Positions 27,792 to 36,573 of a stretch of DNA of 64,000 bases are shown here, one piece after another. Below the pieces are notes generated by a model. The model searched no databases. It had not been told where the DNA came from and saw only the letters and a list, made by a program, of their open reading frames with translations. Location of the stretch: the NCBI GenBank assembly GCA_043720395.1, contig JAYSSR010000057.1:28138-92137 (forward strand). The letters are read 5' to 3'. How positions within the stretch are numbered: the stretch's first letter is position 1; every line of letters starts with the position of its first letter. The stretch is from JANOYY01 sp043720395 (lineage in GTDB: Bacteria; Actinomycetota; Acidimicrobiia; Acidimicrobiales; JANYDT01). A program made the position numbers and the translations under genes.

Positions 27792-28657
27792 GAAGTCGCC
27801 CACACCCGGAGAAAATCGAGCTCGAACGTCGCCGGGAAGGGAGTGGCAGCCGTGGGCGGGCCGGGCCAATCGCCGCCCACGGCCAGGTTGGCGACCACAT
27901 ACATCGGTTCCGACGGGACATGCGGGCCCGTAATGTGCCACTGCTCCACGCCGTCGACCAGCCATCGAAGCGAATCAGGTCGCCAGTCGAGCGCGACAAC
28001 GTGCCATCCGACGGCCAGATCTGTACCCCTCGAGTGTTCGCCGAACGACACCTTTTTTCCACCCGGGCCGGTCGTGTGGAGATGCATGGAATATTGGTCC
28101 GTCTGCGAGCCCTTCATCTCGAAGATGTCGATCTCCGGGCGAGAACGGTTGCTCGCAGGCAGAAGCCACAAGGCGGGCCACAACCCGGCCCCCTTCGGTA
28201 CCCGCACCCTCGCCTCGAGGTAGCCATAGGTGAACGCGAACTTGGGCTTGACCCGAAGGTCTGACGAGGCTCGTCCTGTGGTGATCATCCCCGATCGGTA
28301 GCTGTACTCGGTACCGTCAGGAGCGCGGGTGGCCTCACGCACCGCCGTGAGGCGCATCGATCCGCCGTGTTGCTCCACCCCAGCGGGGGCGTACCACTCC
28401 AGTTCGTGGTTGCTTGCGATTGTGCACCCGGATGGTCCCCACCAGTGGCAGCGGTTCCAACGCTTGCTGCTGACTTGGTCGCCGTCGAATTCGTCTTTGA
28501 AGAGGAGAGCGCCGCGCCCTGACTCGGTTTTGGCGTTCGTGCGGAGGACGGTTGCGGAGCGAACATGGACTCGCGAGCCGACAACGATGAGCAAGGCGAC
28601 GACGCCGAGCGCGACCGCGACCAGGGGAACTGGTTTCCGTGAGGGACGGGCCTGCAC
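27788..28657 (-). CDS. GH16-family glycoside hydrolase, membrane-anchored
   Basis: About 289 aa from GTG 28657, 1 nt after the FemAB stop. A TM/signal anchor (about residues 8-27, PLVAVALGVVALLIVVGS) precedes the catalytic jelly-roll. The GH16 active site EIDIFEMKG (nucleophile Glu, helper Asp, acid/base Glu) is intact. Other family segments are KDEFDGDQVSSKRW, GYLEARVRVPKGAGLWPALWL, WHVVALDWRPDSLRWLVDG and FELDFLRVW. GH16 enzymes cleave or transglycosylate beta-1,3/1,4-glucans and galactans. Within an EPS operon it may trim, cut or relocate the polymer. Its stop overlaps the start of the flippase fusion. Confidence 0.92.
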   Translation of the reverse strand: MQARPSRKPVPLVAVALGVVALLIVVGSRVHVRSATVLRTNAKTESGRGALLFKDEFDGDQVSSKRWNRCHWWGPSGCTIASNHELEWYAPAGVEQHGGSMRLTAVREATRAPDGTEYSYRSGMITTGRASSDLRVKPKFAFTYGYLEARVRVPKGAGLWPALWLLPASNRSRPEIDIFEMKGSQTDQYSMHLHTTGPGGKKVSFGEHSRGTDLAVGWHVVALDWRPDSLRWLVDGVEQWHITGPHVPSEPMYVVANLAVGGDWPGPPTAATPFPATFELDFLRVWATS

Positions 28658-28658
28658 G

Positions 28659-29720
28659 TCAGTCCTGGAACCGGATGAGTCGCTTGAAGGCTCTCCTGGC
28701 CAGCGCGTCGGTGCGGGTGACGGGGAAACGCTCCACTCGGTAGTCGGCGTAGTCGTAGGGCGCCGCCGCGAAACGTTCCTTGAAGTCGGCGAGGCGCTTT
28801 GACGTCCCGGACTCGCCAAGGTGATACCACTCAGCCCCCACCGAGACTGCCTCCTGCATGCCGAGCCAGGTCAAAAGGTAGGGCGGGTCGGAACCGGCGA
28901 CGTGCTCACGGTCGAATGCGCTGCGGGTCTCATGGCCGTTCGGGCCACGAAGGAGCACCATCGCCCCGACGGGGCGGCCGTCCAGATGCGCGACCGAGAA
29001 CCGGCAACGATCGCCGAGCACACGAGCGATTGTTAGCCATTTGGCCAGGCCGTCACGCCGCTCGGCCCGGAATTGGGCCAATGCGAGCGGCTCGTGCTGC
29101 TGGCCGGCCCATCGCACCACCGACTTCAAGTGCAAGGAGTAATACTCACGGGCGAGTCGTTCGCCGTTTCCGTGTTCGACCTCCAGACCGGCCCGCTCTC
29201 CCTTGCGAACCCCCCGGCGCGCGGCTTTGGAGAACGTCGCCCACAACGCGTCCAACCCCGGGGTGAGATCGATCACATGTGCTCGGCGAGGAAGCGCAAC
29301 CACGGAACGCGGAGCCCCCAGACGGAACGCGTCCCCGTCGAGCGGATTGGGTCGGATCTGCACGCGTGACACGCCGCTCGTCAGCAAGTCTTCGAACACT
29401 GCTGCCACGACACCGGCATCGACCCCGGGACCGACCAATCCCCCGATTCCCCAGCCGTTGGGAAAGCCTTGGTCCCCGAGTACCATGCCCGCCGCTCCGC
29501 GTCGGCGCGCGAGCGGAAGAACGAAGCGCCGCCCGTCCTCGAACTCATACAGCCGACTGCGGTCGACGAAGGTGCCGGTCTCGACCATCGCCATCGTCCA
29601 GAGAGGTGATTGGGTGACCAGGGCCCGACGGTCGAGTGCGACGAGTTCGTTCCAGGCCGTTTGCGGTGCTGGAGTTACGACGCGAGCCACCTTCACACGT
29701 GCGTTTCCGATCGTGACCAT
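28659..29720 (-). CDS. FemAB-like GNAT acyltransferase (EPS-associated)
   Basis: About 353 aa from ATG 29720, 2 nt after the deacetylase stop; the longer frame is Arg/Pro-rich and lies inside the deacetylase gene. Segments typical of FemAB/peptidoglycan-bridge-like GNAT proteins are WNELVALDRRALVTQSPLW, FSKAARRGVRKGERAGLEVE, REYYSLHL, VAHLDGRPVGAMVLLRG, LLTWLGMQEAVSVGAEWYHLG and LADFKERFAA. Relatives sit in exosortase/EPS loci and probably N- or O-acylate sugars or attach amino acids. Its position after a deacetylase suggests re-acylation of freed amino sugars, which is inference. Confidence 0.85.
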   Translation of the reverse strand: MVTIGNARVKVARVVTPAPQTAWNELVALDRRALVTQSPLWTMAMVETGTFVDRSRLYEFEDGRRFVLPLARRRGAAGMVLGDQGFPNGWGIGGLVGPGVDAGVVAAVFEDLLTSGVSRVQIRPNPLDGDAFRLGAPRSVVALPRRAHVIDLTPGLDALWATFSKAARRGVRKGERAGLEVEHGNGERLAREYYSLHLKSVVRWAGQQHEPLALAQFRAERRDGLAKWLTIARVLGDRCRFSVAHLDGRPVGAMVLLRGPNGHETRSAFDREHVAGSDPPYLLTWLGMQEAVSVGAEWYHLGESGTSKRLADFKERFAAAPYDYADYRVERFPVTRTDALARRAFKRLIRFQD

Positions 29721-29722
29721 GC

Positions 29723-30532
29723 TCACAGCAGTCCTCGCGTTGCCCGGACCGTTTCGTGGCGCACCCGGCGGTAACACCGCCATACCTTGGTTCGGGTCAG
29801 CTCTCGGCCCCCCGTCATTATTCGCGTTCGCCTGTTCTGACCGCCGAGCAGGCGAGCGAGATCGTCCCCGGTCAAGGTCGAAGCAACCGTGAGTCGGGCG
29901 AGCGCGTACGGATCGTCGGCGGTGCTGCTGAGCGAGTTCTTCACCGCACAAGCACTGAGGAAGCCTGCGGCTATGACCTCGCGGCGGACTCGTCCGGAGT
30001 GATAGCCGTGTGGGTACGCGAAGGATTCGACCGGAAGGCCCATGTGGTCTTGCAATCCCGAACGGGAACCCCGGATCTGTTCTCGGAGGGCGGCCGGGCG
30101 GAGCACGTCGAGCTGGCTGTGATCGACGGAGTGGGCACCGATCTCCCAGCCCAGGTCGGAAAGATCTCGTAGCTGCTGCCACGAAGCCATCGGGCGTCGT
30201 CCCTGCGGACCGAGCCAGTCGCAGTCCTGCCCGACGCACCCGCTTGTAACGTAGATGGTGGCGGCCAAACCGTGACGGTCAAGTATGGGTGCCGCCTGCT
30301 CGGCCGTGTCGGCGAAGCCGTCGTCGAAGGTGATCGCAAGTGTCGGTTCGTCGGTGATCGCGCCTTCGGCGACCCTTCTGGTGAGTTCGCCGACCGTGAG
30401 GGTCTGCCATCCCTGCTCCGCAATCACGGCGGCGTGTTCTTCGAAGCGTGCGGGATCGAGTGTGTAGTCAGCCAACGCCGGTGACGGATCGCCGGACACC
30501 GAGTGGTAGAGGAGGATCGGAATGGCTCTCAT
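29723..30532 (-). CDS. Polysaccharide deacetylase (CE4/NodB family)
   Basis: A 269-aa protein. The NodB motif 1 is ITFDDGFADT (about residues 67-76, metal Asp and catalytic Asp). Motif 2 is IGAHSVDHSQLD, with the His-x3-His metal pair. FAYPHGYHS supplies motif 3. No signal peptide is present, so it acts on lipid-linked or nucleotide sugars in the cytoplasm, or is membrane-attached by partners. The ATG overlaps the previous glycosyltransferase stop by 4 nt. It likely removes N-acetyl groups from the EPS repeat. Confidence 0.92.
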   Translation of the reverse strand: MRAIPILLYHSVSGDPSPALADYTLDPARFEEHAAVIAEQGWQTLTVGELTRRVAEGAITDEPTLAITFDDGFADTAEQAAPILDRHGLAATIYVTSGCVGQDCDWLGPQGRRPMASWQQLRDLSDLGWEIGAHSVDHSQLDVLRPAALREQIRGSRSGLQDHMGLPVESFAYPHGYHSGRVRREVIAAGFLSACAVKNSLSSTADDPYALARLTVASTLTGDDLARLLGGQNRRTRIMTGGRELTRTKVWRCYRRVRHETVRATRGLL

Positions 30533-31584
30533 CGCGGTATCGGCTTGAGTTCGTTTCGGACGTCCCGGCGCGACCTCAGATAAGCCCAGGGGCCCACCAG
30601 GATGTAGCGACGCTCAATGCGATGCAGTCGAGCGAAACGTGCTTCGAACACTGCTGTTTGATCGACGCGCTGGGGTGCGCGCATGGTGCGGACATGGCGA
30701 AACGCTGGCCAGGTTCGCGCGACGAGCGAAATGGCGGTGCGAGGGCGCTCAAGGACGATCTTGGCCAGGAATGCGCCGAGACCGACGCCGTAGCCCCGAA
30801 CTTGTCGGTCGAGTTGCTCGTACGTGCGATGGTGATGGTGTCGAATGACTGCCGCGGGCTCATACACGAGGCGGTGACCTCGAATCATCGCTTCGTAGAA
30901 TGCGGCAAGGTCGTCTCCGCCCCGGGCCCTACTGCCTGCACCGAGCGCCGGATCGAAGCCGCCGATCTCCTCCAGGAACGAGGTGCGAAACGACATGTTG
31001 GCACCGGAGCCAAGCGAACCGGCCGTGTACGGAAAAAGCGGGTCGATCGGCCGGTGGGTGTCAAGGTCGAATGCCCGGCGCTCGGTACCCTTCGCGAACC
31101 CGAGATGTCCGTCGACCCAGAACTGGGCGGGTGTGACGAGTTCGGCGGCTGCGATCATTCCGGTTACGCACACGACATGAGACGAGGTCGCGAAGGCCGC
31201 AACGATGTGCTGCAGCCAGAGGGGATCGACGATGACGTCATCATCGGTGATTGCCACGATGGGTGCATGGATCACGCGCAACCCGGCGTTGTGGGCGCGC
31301 GCCAGACCGGGGGAGCGCTCCCGGACATACTGAACGCGGGACTCACCAGGGAAGTGCCTGGTCAGCATCGCCGACGTCTGATCGCCGCAGGGGGCGTTGT
31401 CCACGACCACAACGTCGAAGTTGGCGTAGTCGAGGGCGAGAACGGAATGCAACGCCCGGGCCAGCGAGTCCGGACGGTCGCGTGTCGCGATGAGGACACT
31501 CACGTGCGGGGTCGAGGAGTCGTGTCGTTCGTTCAGCGCGGTCGCGTCAGCCATGGAGGTCTCAGCCATGGAGGTCTCAGCCAT
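30529..31584 (-). CDS. Family-2 glycosyltransferase (GT-A fold), EPS operon
   Basis: A 351-aa protein with GT2 motifs: VSVLIATRDRPDSLARALHS, VVVVDNAP, SPGLARAHNAGL, the metal-binding AITDDDVIVD, and an acceptor-side GGDDLAAFYEAMIRGHRLVYEP. It should add a sugar to the lipid-linked intermediate at the inner leaflet. Three ATGs lie in a triplicated 15-bp unit (31584, 31569, 31554), so the protein can begin with up to three copies of MAETS or MAD. Translation is coupled to the upstream gene by an 8-nt overlap. No good Shine-Dalgarno is present at any of the three. Confidence 0.92.
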   Translation of the reverse strand: MAETSMAETSMADATALNERHDSSTPHVSVLIATRDRPDSLARALHSVLALDYANFDVVVVDNAPCGDQTSAMLTRHFPGESRVQYVRERSPGLARAHNAGLRVIHAPIVAITDDDVIVDPLWLQHIVAAFATSSHVVCVTGMIAAAELVTPAQFWVDGHLGFAKGTERRAFDLDTHRPIDPLFPYTAGSLGSGANMSFRTSFLEEIGGFDPALGAGSRARGGDDLAAFYEAMIRGHRLVYEPAAVIRHHHHRTYEQLDRQVRGYGVGLGAFLAKIVLERPRTAISLVARTWPAFRHVRTMRAPQRVDQTAVFEARFARLHRIERRYILVGPWAYLRSRRDVRNELKPIPR

Positions 31585-31591
31585 GGAGGTC
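31547..31591 (-). repeat. Triplicated 15-bp stop/start junction
   Basis: Three perfect tandem copies of TCAGCCATGGAGGTC (plus strand) at 31547, 31562 and 31577. On the coding strand each unit holds both a TGA stop in the upstream glycosyltransferase frame and an ATG start in the downstream frame. Because 15 is a multiple of three, copy-number change leaves both genes in frame. Confidence 0.95.
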
Positions 31592-32566
31592 GACGTCGTT
31601 CTTGGTCAGACGTCCATGCGCATAGCCCGATGCGACGAGGAAGAAGCCACAGACGATGGCCGCCGCCTGAGAGCGCCCGCCCCCGGTTCGACCGCTGAAC
31701 AGGCTGCGCAGAACACCTGACGGTAGGACTCGTGTCGAGTAGCGGCGCTCGCTCGCCAGAGCCGCCGACTCGCCGACGACACCGGACAGGATCGCCTTCG
31801 AGCGCCCCTCCGCGACGCAACGGCTGCGGAAGTACCGCCACGTGGCACGATCCGAAGGGACACGATGACGCACAAGCGCGTCCGGTTCCAGCACGATCTT
31901 TCCGAAGGGGTAGCGCTGGCTGGCCCGGATGCACATCTCGGTCTCTTCGCAGCCGAAGGGACGGGCGTCGACCCGGCCGAGGTCCCGGCGAAATCCTCCG
32001 ACCTCGTCGAGGACCTCGCGGCGGAAGGACATATTGCATCCGATGACGTTGCGTACCACGCTCGTGCGTAGCGGTTGGCCCCGGTAGCTACACCCAACGA
32101 CCCAGTCGAACTCCTTGGGGAACCATGCCGGGCGACCGCCGTCCCAATTGGCCTGCACGGTGCCGCCGACGGCGACGACGAAGGGATCGGCGTAAGCCGA
32201 GGCCAGCGCCTCGAGCCAATGGCTGTCGGCGACGGCGTCATCGTCGAGGAAGGCCACCACCTCCGACACGGTCGCCCCGACACCCGTGTTGCGGGCACCC
32301 GACAGCCCTTTGGTGTCCTCGTTGGCAACCACTCTGACGTCGCGGAAGGCAGCGCCAGCGCGTGTGAGCAACGCAGGCGCGTAGTCAACCACGATGACGA
32401 CTTCGGCGGGGGAATACGTCTGCGCTCTCACGGAGGCCACAGCGGCCACCAGATCGTCCCAGCGCCGCTCGGTGTAACAGCAGATGACCACGGCGACGGC
32501 AGGGGGAGAACCGGTTCGCGGCGCTCGCCTGAACACGTTCTGGTTGGGCGCCAGTACCGCACTCAT
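31577..32566 (-). CDS. Family-2 glycosyltransferase, EPS operon
   Basis: A 329-aa protein. GT2 features are VAVVICCYTERRWDDLVAAVAS, VVIVVDYAP, KGLSGARNTGV, the DxD-type FLDDDAVAD, and GCEETEMCIRASQRYPFGKIVLEP. A hydrophobic stretch near residue 305 (AAAIVCGFFLVASGYAHG) may associate with the membrane. The ATG shares one base with the previous stop (TGATG). The stop lies in the first unit of the 15-bp triplication, and two spare in-frame TGA stops follow. Confidence 0.92.
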   Translation of the reverse strand: MSAVLAPNQNVFRRAPRTGSPPAVAVVICCYTERRWDDLVAAVASVRAQTYSPAEVVIVVDYAPALLTRAGAAFRDVRVVANEDTKGLSGARNTGVGATVSEVVAFLDDDAVADSHWLEALASAYADPFVVAVGGTVQANWDGGRPAWFPKEFDWVVGCSYRGQPLRTSVVRNVIGCNMSFRREVLDEVGGFRRDLGRVDARPFGCEETEMCIRASQRYPFGKIVLEPDALVRHRVPSDRATWRYFRSRCVAEGRSKAILSGVVGESAALASERRYSTRVLPSGVLRSLFSGRTGGGRSQAAAIVCGFFLVASGYAHGRLTKNDVDLHG

Positions 32567-33405
32567 CAGGCCACCGCCTGTTCGGCTGCCCGGCTTTTGG
32601 CCAGCGTGTGGGCGGTGCTCGGTGAGCCAGCGGTGACGATCGCTGAACGGTCTCGCAGCTTGGCGCGTTCCCTCAAGATCGTCCGTAGCACCCGAAAGCC
32701 GTCGTGAAACGTACGCAGGTTGCTCACGCCGTGCACACGCCGACGTTCGTAGCTCGGCACCTCGACAAGGCGTAATCCGTGACCGAGCACCCGAAGGTTC
32801 ATGTGCGTTTCGATCTCGAATCCGTTGGCGTCACCGCCCAGGTAGGGCAAGACGTCCGCCCAGAAGGCGTTGTATCCGTAGCAGAGATCGGTAAATCGGG
32901 CACCGAAGGCGAGGCGAACGGTAGCGGTCAGGCCCCAGTTCCCCATCCGCCGGACCGGGCCCATGTCAAACGTGCCGCCCCCCTGCAGGAATCGGCTTCC
33001 CTTCGCAAAGTCGGCACCGAGCAAGAGGGTGAGCACGAACGCCGGTATCTCCCCAGGGTCCATCGAGCCGTCGGCGTCGAAGGTCACGATGAGATCACAC
33101 GAACACGCAGCGAAACCCGCGAGGAGCGCCCGCCCCTTTCCTGGGTGCGGTTCCAGTACGATCACGGCGTCGGGACGCAAACGGAGGGCCTCCCGTACCG
33201 TGTCGTCCGTTGAGCGACCGTCGACGATGACGACCTCATCCACCCAGCTGGGAATCTTCGGCAGCACGTGTGCGAGGTTGCGCGCCTCGTTGAGCGTCGG
33301 GATCACCACACCGACCCGCAGACCCGGATCGACATCGAACCGAGCCGCAGTGGCCAGTCCAGCGTCCCGAGAAAGCAATTCCTTCGTCCCCGCTTCGATC
33401 GTCAT
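32566..33405 (-). CDS. Family-2 glycosyltransferase, DPM1/WecA-associated type
   Basis: About 279 aa. ATG 33405 has GGAGG 5 nt upstream and is preferred over the longer GTG/ATG-like start at 33453. The motifs VGVVIPTLNEARNLAHVLPKI, VIVDGRSTDDTV, GKGRALLAGF and TFDADGSMDPGEIP are those of dolichol-phosphate-mannose-synthase-like GT2 enzymes. Such enzymes usually charge polyprenyl phosphate with a sugar. There is no C-terminal TM pair. This is the first gene of the EPS operon. Confidence 0.92.
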   Translation of the reverse strand: MTIEAGTKELLSRDAGLATAARFDVDPGLRVGVVIPTLNEARNLAHVLPKIPSWVDEVVIVDGRSTDDTVREALRLRPDAVIVLEPHPGKGRALLAGFAACSCDLIVTFDADGSMDPGEIPAFVLTLLLGADFAKGSRFLQGGGTFDMGPVRRMGNWGLTATVRLAFGARFTDLCYGYNAFWADVLPYLGGDANGFEIETHMNLRVLGHGLRLVEVPSYERRRVHGVSNLRTFHDGFRVLRTILRERAKLRDRSAIVTAGSPSTAHTLAKSRAAEQAVA

Positions 33406-33450
33406 AGAACCTCCGTTGTGACGTCCGCTGAACAGGAGTTCAACGCCGCA

Positions 33451-33480
33451 CATCTAACCATTTAGCCACGGAGAGTGCAA
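33451..33480 (-). promoter_or_regulatory. Candidate sigma-70-type promoter of the EPS operon
   Basis: On the minus strand TTGCAC (33480-33475) and TAGATG (33456-33451) are separated by 18 nt. This predicts a start near 33443 and a leader of about 38 nt before ATG 33405. It lies in the 85-bp gap after the upstream gene stop. Confidence 0.35.
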
Positions 33481-33490
33481 ATAGGTCGAA

Positions 33491-36421
33491 TTACTCCACT
33501 CTTCGCGGTCGTTCACCTCCAGTGGTCCGAAACAACCCACCGCGTACAGCGGCTCGCAGTGCACGGTGCGGTATCCCCGGCCGACCCGCTTCGGCCACGG
33601 AGAGAACGAGCAGAAGCGCCTCCTGGTCAGGGTCGGGCTGCGGCAGGCGGCATTGTTCGCAGCCGAGTTCGCCGATCCGTCGGCTGAGGGCGTGACTCGG
33701 CCAGCGACGAACCGACGGCGCTTCCACATGTTGCAAGAATCTGTCGACCGCCTGTCCGAGCCCGGCCTGGTAGGGAGCGGGGGCACGCCAGATGCCGTCG
33801 CCGTTCAGCGATGCCGAGGCGTGCCGCGGTACGGCCGGGTGACCGGCCAACGACAGCATGGGCGCGTCCGATTCCGTATCACCGACCGCGAGTTCAATGC
33901 TGGGGACTGCACCGGCGTCGCCCAGACGAGCCAGTTCTGCGGTCAGGTGCCGCAGTCCTGATCCTTTGTCCAGTGTGGCTGCCACGAAGTCTGTCTGACC
34001 TTCGCCAGCAACGATGCGCACGCTCGACAGGCCAGCCATCAGCGAGGTCGAGAGGTCCGACGGCAACGGGTGTCGACCACCGTCGCGCGTGGCCCACGCT
34101 CGCACGCCGTACCGGTATCGGGGGTCTACGGCGATGCCCGGTATGGTCGCCAGCTTGGCGCGCAACTCGGCAAGGCGTTGACGAGCTTCTGGTGGTACCA
34201 GATCACGGGTTTGGTCCCGCTCCGCCAGGTAGAGGGCGGATCCGTACTCGGCAACGCCGCCGACGAGGCCGTACGCGAGACAGCGCTCGCGTACCTCCTC
34301 GATGCTGCGACCGGTGGCGAGAACGGGACGATAGCCATGGAGACGCAAAGCACGCAGGGCGAACGCGCTGGCAGCGGTCAGCGACGGGAAGCCGAGGTGG
34401 TCGGATTCGAGGACGCCGTCGACGTCGAGCGCACACAACGGGCCAGCCCCTCCCGCCGTGGGCATCACGTCTCGCAGGAACACGTTGGCGAAGTAGCCCT
34501 GCAGCACTCGCGCTGCCGCGCTACGTGTGGCGTCGGCGGATCCGGGGTTGCGGCGACGACCGCCCCACAACTGGGCTAGTCGTAGGAGCATCCAGCGCTC
34601 GGGGCTTACGGCGTCGCCGGTCAGCCCGGTGTAGAGCCCTAGCAATGTTGCCGGGACGGGGACGTCGAAATCGGCGTCCATGGCACCGGCGAGGTCGAAG
34701 ACGGGGTCGTAGCTGCTGAGGCCATGGTGCCAGTACGCACGCCGCTGTAGTCCGACGGAACGCAGCCGCGCTGATTGACGAAGGTCGGTCTGGACGAACC
34801 AGTTCTCGAGGTCCATCGTGCCGTCGATCACGGCGGGGTGCGATACGCGAAGGATCCGTCGGGCCAGCCGATTGACCGCCACGACCTGGCCGATGGGCCA
34901 GGCTCGACCGAAGCTCTGGCTCACCTCGACGGCGGCCGTCTCCCACACGGGACGCGATCCGGCGAGACCGAGGCTGCGATCGAGCGGGACGGCGAGACGG
35001 GTTCGGCGTTCAGCGACGTAGGCGGCGAGACCGGCGACGAGCGCATTGTCGTCGAGACCGGACTCTTCGAGCCGTTCGCCGTCGTCGAGCCATTCGCGGA
35101 ACAACAAACCCTCGCGGAGACCGAAAATTCGGGGCGTGTACGACCCGATCGCGTCCGCGATCGTCGTGACGTGTTCGCCGTAATATCCGAGTCCCACTCC
35201 CTCGACGGCAACGTGAAGCACGCCACCGTCGACACGGTCGACCCGGTCGCTATCGTCGCCTTGACGAGGCTCGGCGAGTTCCACCCGAAACACCGCACGG
35301 ACATGGGCTTCGGCCCGTCGCGGTCGTCGTTCGGCGATGCACTCAATCGACGCGACCCGCGCAGCGTCGCCAAGGAGAGCCTGCAGCTCCACACGCACGG
35401 CCCCAGATAACAGCCGTGGATGGACCTCCCAATCCTCCCACGGAAGGACGATCTGTGGGTAGTCATGCAGTCCTCGAAGCTCCGTCGGCGTGTCGATGAA
35501 TCGGGGATAGGCAAGCGACACCGATTCCTGGGGAACGCCGACGAGCTGGAGCTGTCCGACGGCCTTGAGGAGTGAAGAACCGGACACGGGCGGGTCATCC
35601 GTCACGATGAATCGAGCCTTCCGGCGCGCAGCGTTGCGCGCCCGATTCGCCGTCGCACCCAGGACGGGGATGCCTGGACGCAGCGTGATGGTGTCGACGT
35701 CGGCCAATCCTGAGTTGCGCAGCACCGCGGAGAGCAGCGGAGCGAGGTAGCTGCCGGACGTGCGTACGCCGACGACCACGAGGGGCAGCGTCGACGGTCC
35801 GGCCGCCTCGGCGATGCGTTCTCCGAGTCGCTGGACGTCTTTCAGGCCGAGATCAAAGGTTTGGAAGCAGCTCGGAATCACCGGTGACTTGTCCCTGAGC
35901 ATCGGGAGCAGCGATGGCGGGAAGGCGGTGACCGCCGCGAGCAGTGCCGGCAGCGCATGGTCAGTTGGAGCCTGGACGGTACCTCTGCTTCTCGCGGTCG
36001 GGCCCGAGAACGGGAGGCGTTCGTCGGCCGGGTGCGGGGTCATGGCTGACGTCATCGTTATCGTCGCAAGGTGCTCGACCAACCTGTCTACATGCTCCTG
36101 CCATGCGGTCAACTTGCTAACACCTTTCGACCTGATGCCGACCTGGTGCATCCCACGACCCACCGTGCCCACGACGCGACCGGCAAAGTGTGCCCCCGGT
36201 GACGACGTCGTGCCCACGAACGTGCCCATCCGGTCAATCAGCGATTCAGGCTGCACGGCGTCCTCGACAACCTGCTGGATCGCGACGGCCAGGAGGAAGG
36301 CGTTCAGGTACGACGAGCCGGCAATTTCCTGACGCAGACCCATCATGAGCTGCTCGAAGCCGAGAAGGAGATCGGCGCGCCAATCGGTCCGGGCTTGGTC
36401 TTCCAGGAAGTCAGGTCTCAT
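33491..36421 (-). CDS. Phosphoribosyltransferase / kinase-like / HAD phosphatase fusion
   Basis: About 976 aa from ATG 36421, which has GAGGAG 6 nt upstream. Residues 1-190 are helical with no known family. Residues about 195-320 resemble a type I PRTase: VVVGVRTSGSYLAPLLSAV and the PRPP-loop-like FIVTDDPPVSGSSLLKAV. Residues about 390-620 look like a divergent APH/choline-kinase fold, with VIDGTMDLENWFVQ and SSYDPVFDLAGA in the catalytic and metal-loop positions. Residues about 680-900 are a Cof/sucrose-phosphatase-type HAD: CALDVDGVL (motif I), VLATGRS (II), DKGSGLRHL (III), AVGDTESDAPML (IV). The tail has a CEQC pair. It could make and dephosphorylate a ribosyl-linked metabolite. Function not known. 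Confidence 0.75.
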   Translation of the reverse strand: MRPDFLEDQARTDWRADLLLGFEQLMMGLRQEIAGSSYLNAFLLAVAIQQVVEDAVQPESLIDRMGTFVGTTSSPGAHFAGRVVGTVGRGMHQVGIRSKGVSKLTAWQEHVDRLVEHLATITMTSAMTPHPADERLPFSGPTARSRGTVQAPTDHALPALLAAVTAFPPSLLPMLRDKSPVIPSCFQTFDLGLKDVQRLGERIAEAAGPSTLPLVVVGVRTSGSYLAPLLSAVLRNSGLADVDTITLRPGIPVLGATANRARNAARRKARFIVTDDPPVSGSSLLKAVGQLQLVGVPQESVSLAYPRFIDTPTELRGLHDYPQIVLPWEDWEVHPRLLSGAVRVELQALLGDAARVASIECIAERRPRRAEAHVRAVFRVELAEPRQGDDSDRVDRVDGGVLHVAVEGVGLGYYGEHVTTIADAIGSYTPRIFGLREGLLFREWLDDGERLEESGLDDNALVAGLAAYVAERRTRLAVPLDRSLGLAGSRPVWETAAVEVSQSFGRAWPIGQVVAVNRLARRILRVSHPAVIDGTMDLENWFVQTDLRQSARLRSVGLQRRAYWHHGLSSYDPVFDLAGAMDADFDVPVPATLLGLYTGLTGDAVSPERWMLLRLAQLWGGRRRNPGSADATRSAAARVLQGYFANVFLRDVMPTAGGAGPLCALDVDGVLESDHLGFPSLTAASAFALRALRLHGYRPVLATGRSIEEVRERCLAYGLVGGVAEYGSALYLAERDQTRDLVPPEARQRLAELRAKLATIPGIAVDPRYRYGVRAWATRDGGRHPLPSDLSTSLMAGLSSVRIVAGEGQTDFVAATLDKGSGLRHLTAELARLGDAGAVPSIELAVGDTESDAPMLSLAGHPAVPRHASASLNGDGIWRAPAPYQAGLGQAVDRFLQHVEAPSVRRWPSHALSRRIGELGCEQCRLPQPDPDQEALLLVLSVAEAGRPGIPHRALRAAVRGGLFRTTGGERPRRVE

Positions 36422-36573
36422 ACAGTGCTCCTCGGTGTTTACGTGCTCGTCGTGCACGATCATGGCTCGATGGAGGCGGCTTGACTGGCTGGCACCATCA
36501 TGAATACTCTTTGTGGCGGTTAGTCACAGGTCATCACTGGTCGTGGCCGACAAGAAAGGATGGCGAGCGTCAG
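36422..36573. promoter_or_regulatory. Divergent promoter region
   Basis: A 152-bp gap between the oppositely transcribed PRTase/HAD fusion and the secreted FN3 protein. Both genes must be expressed from it. It carries the GAGGAG ribosome site of the minus-strand gene. I see no clear operator palindrome. Confidence 0.4.
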
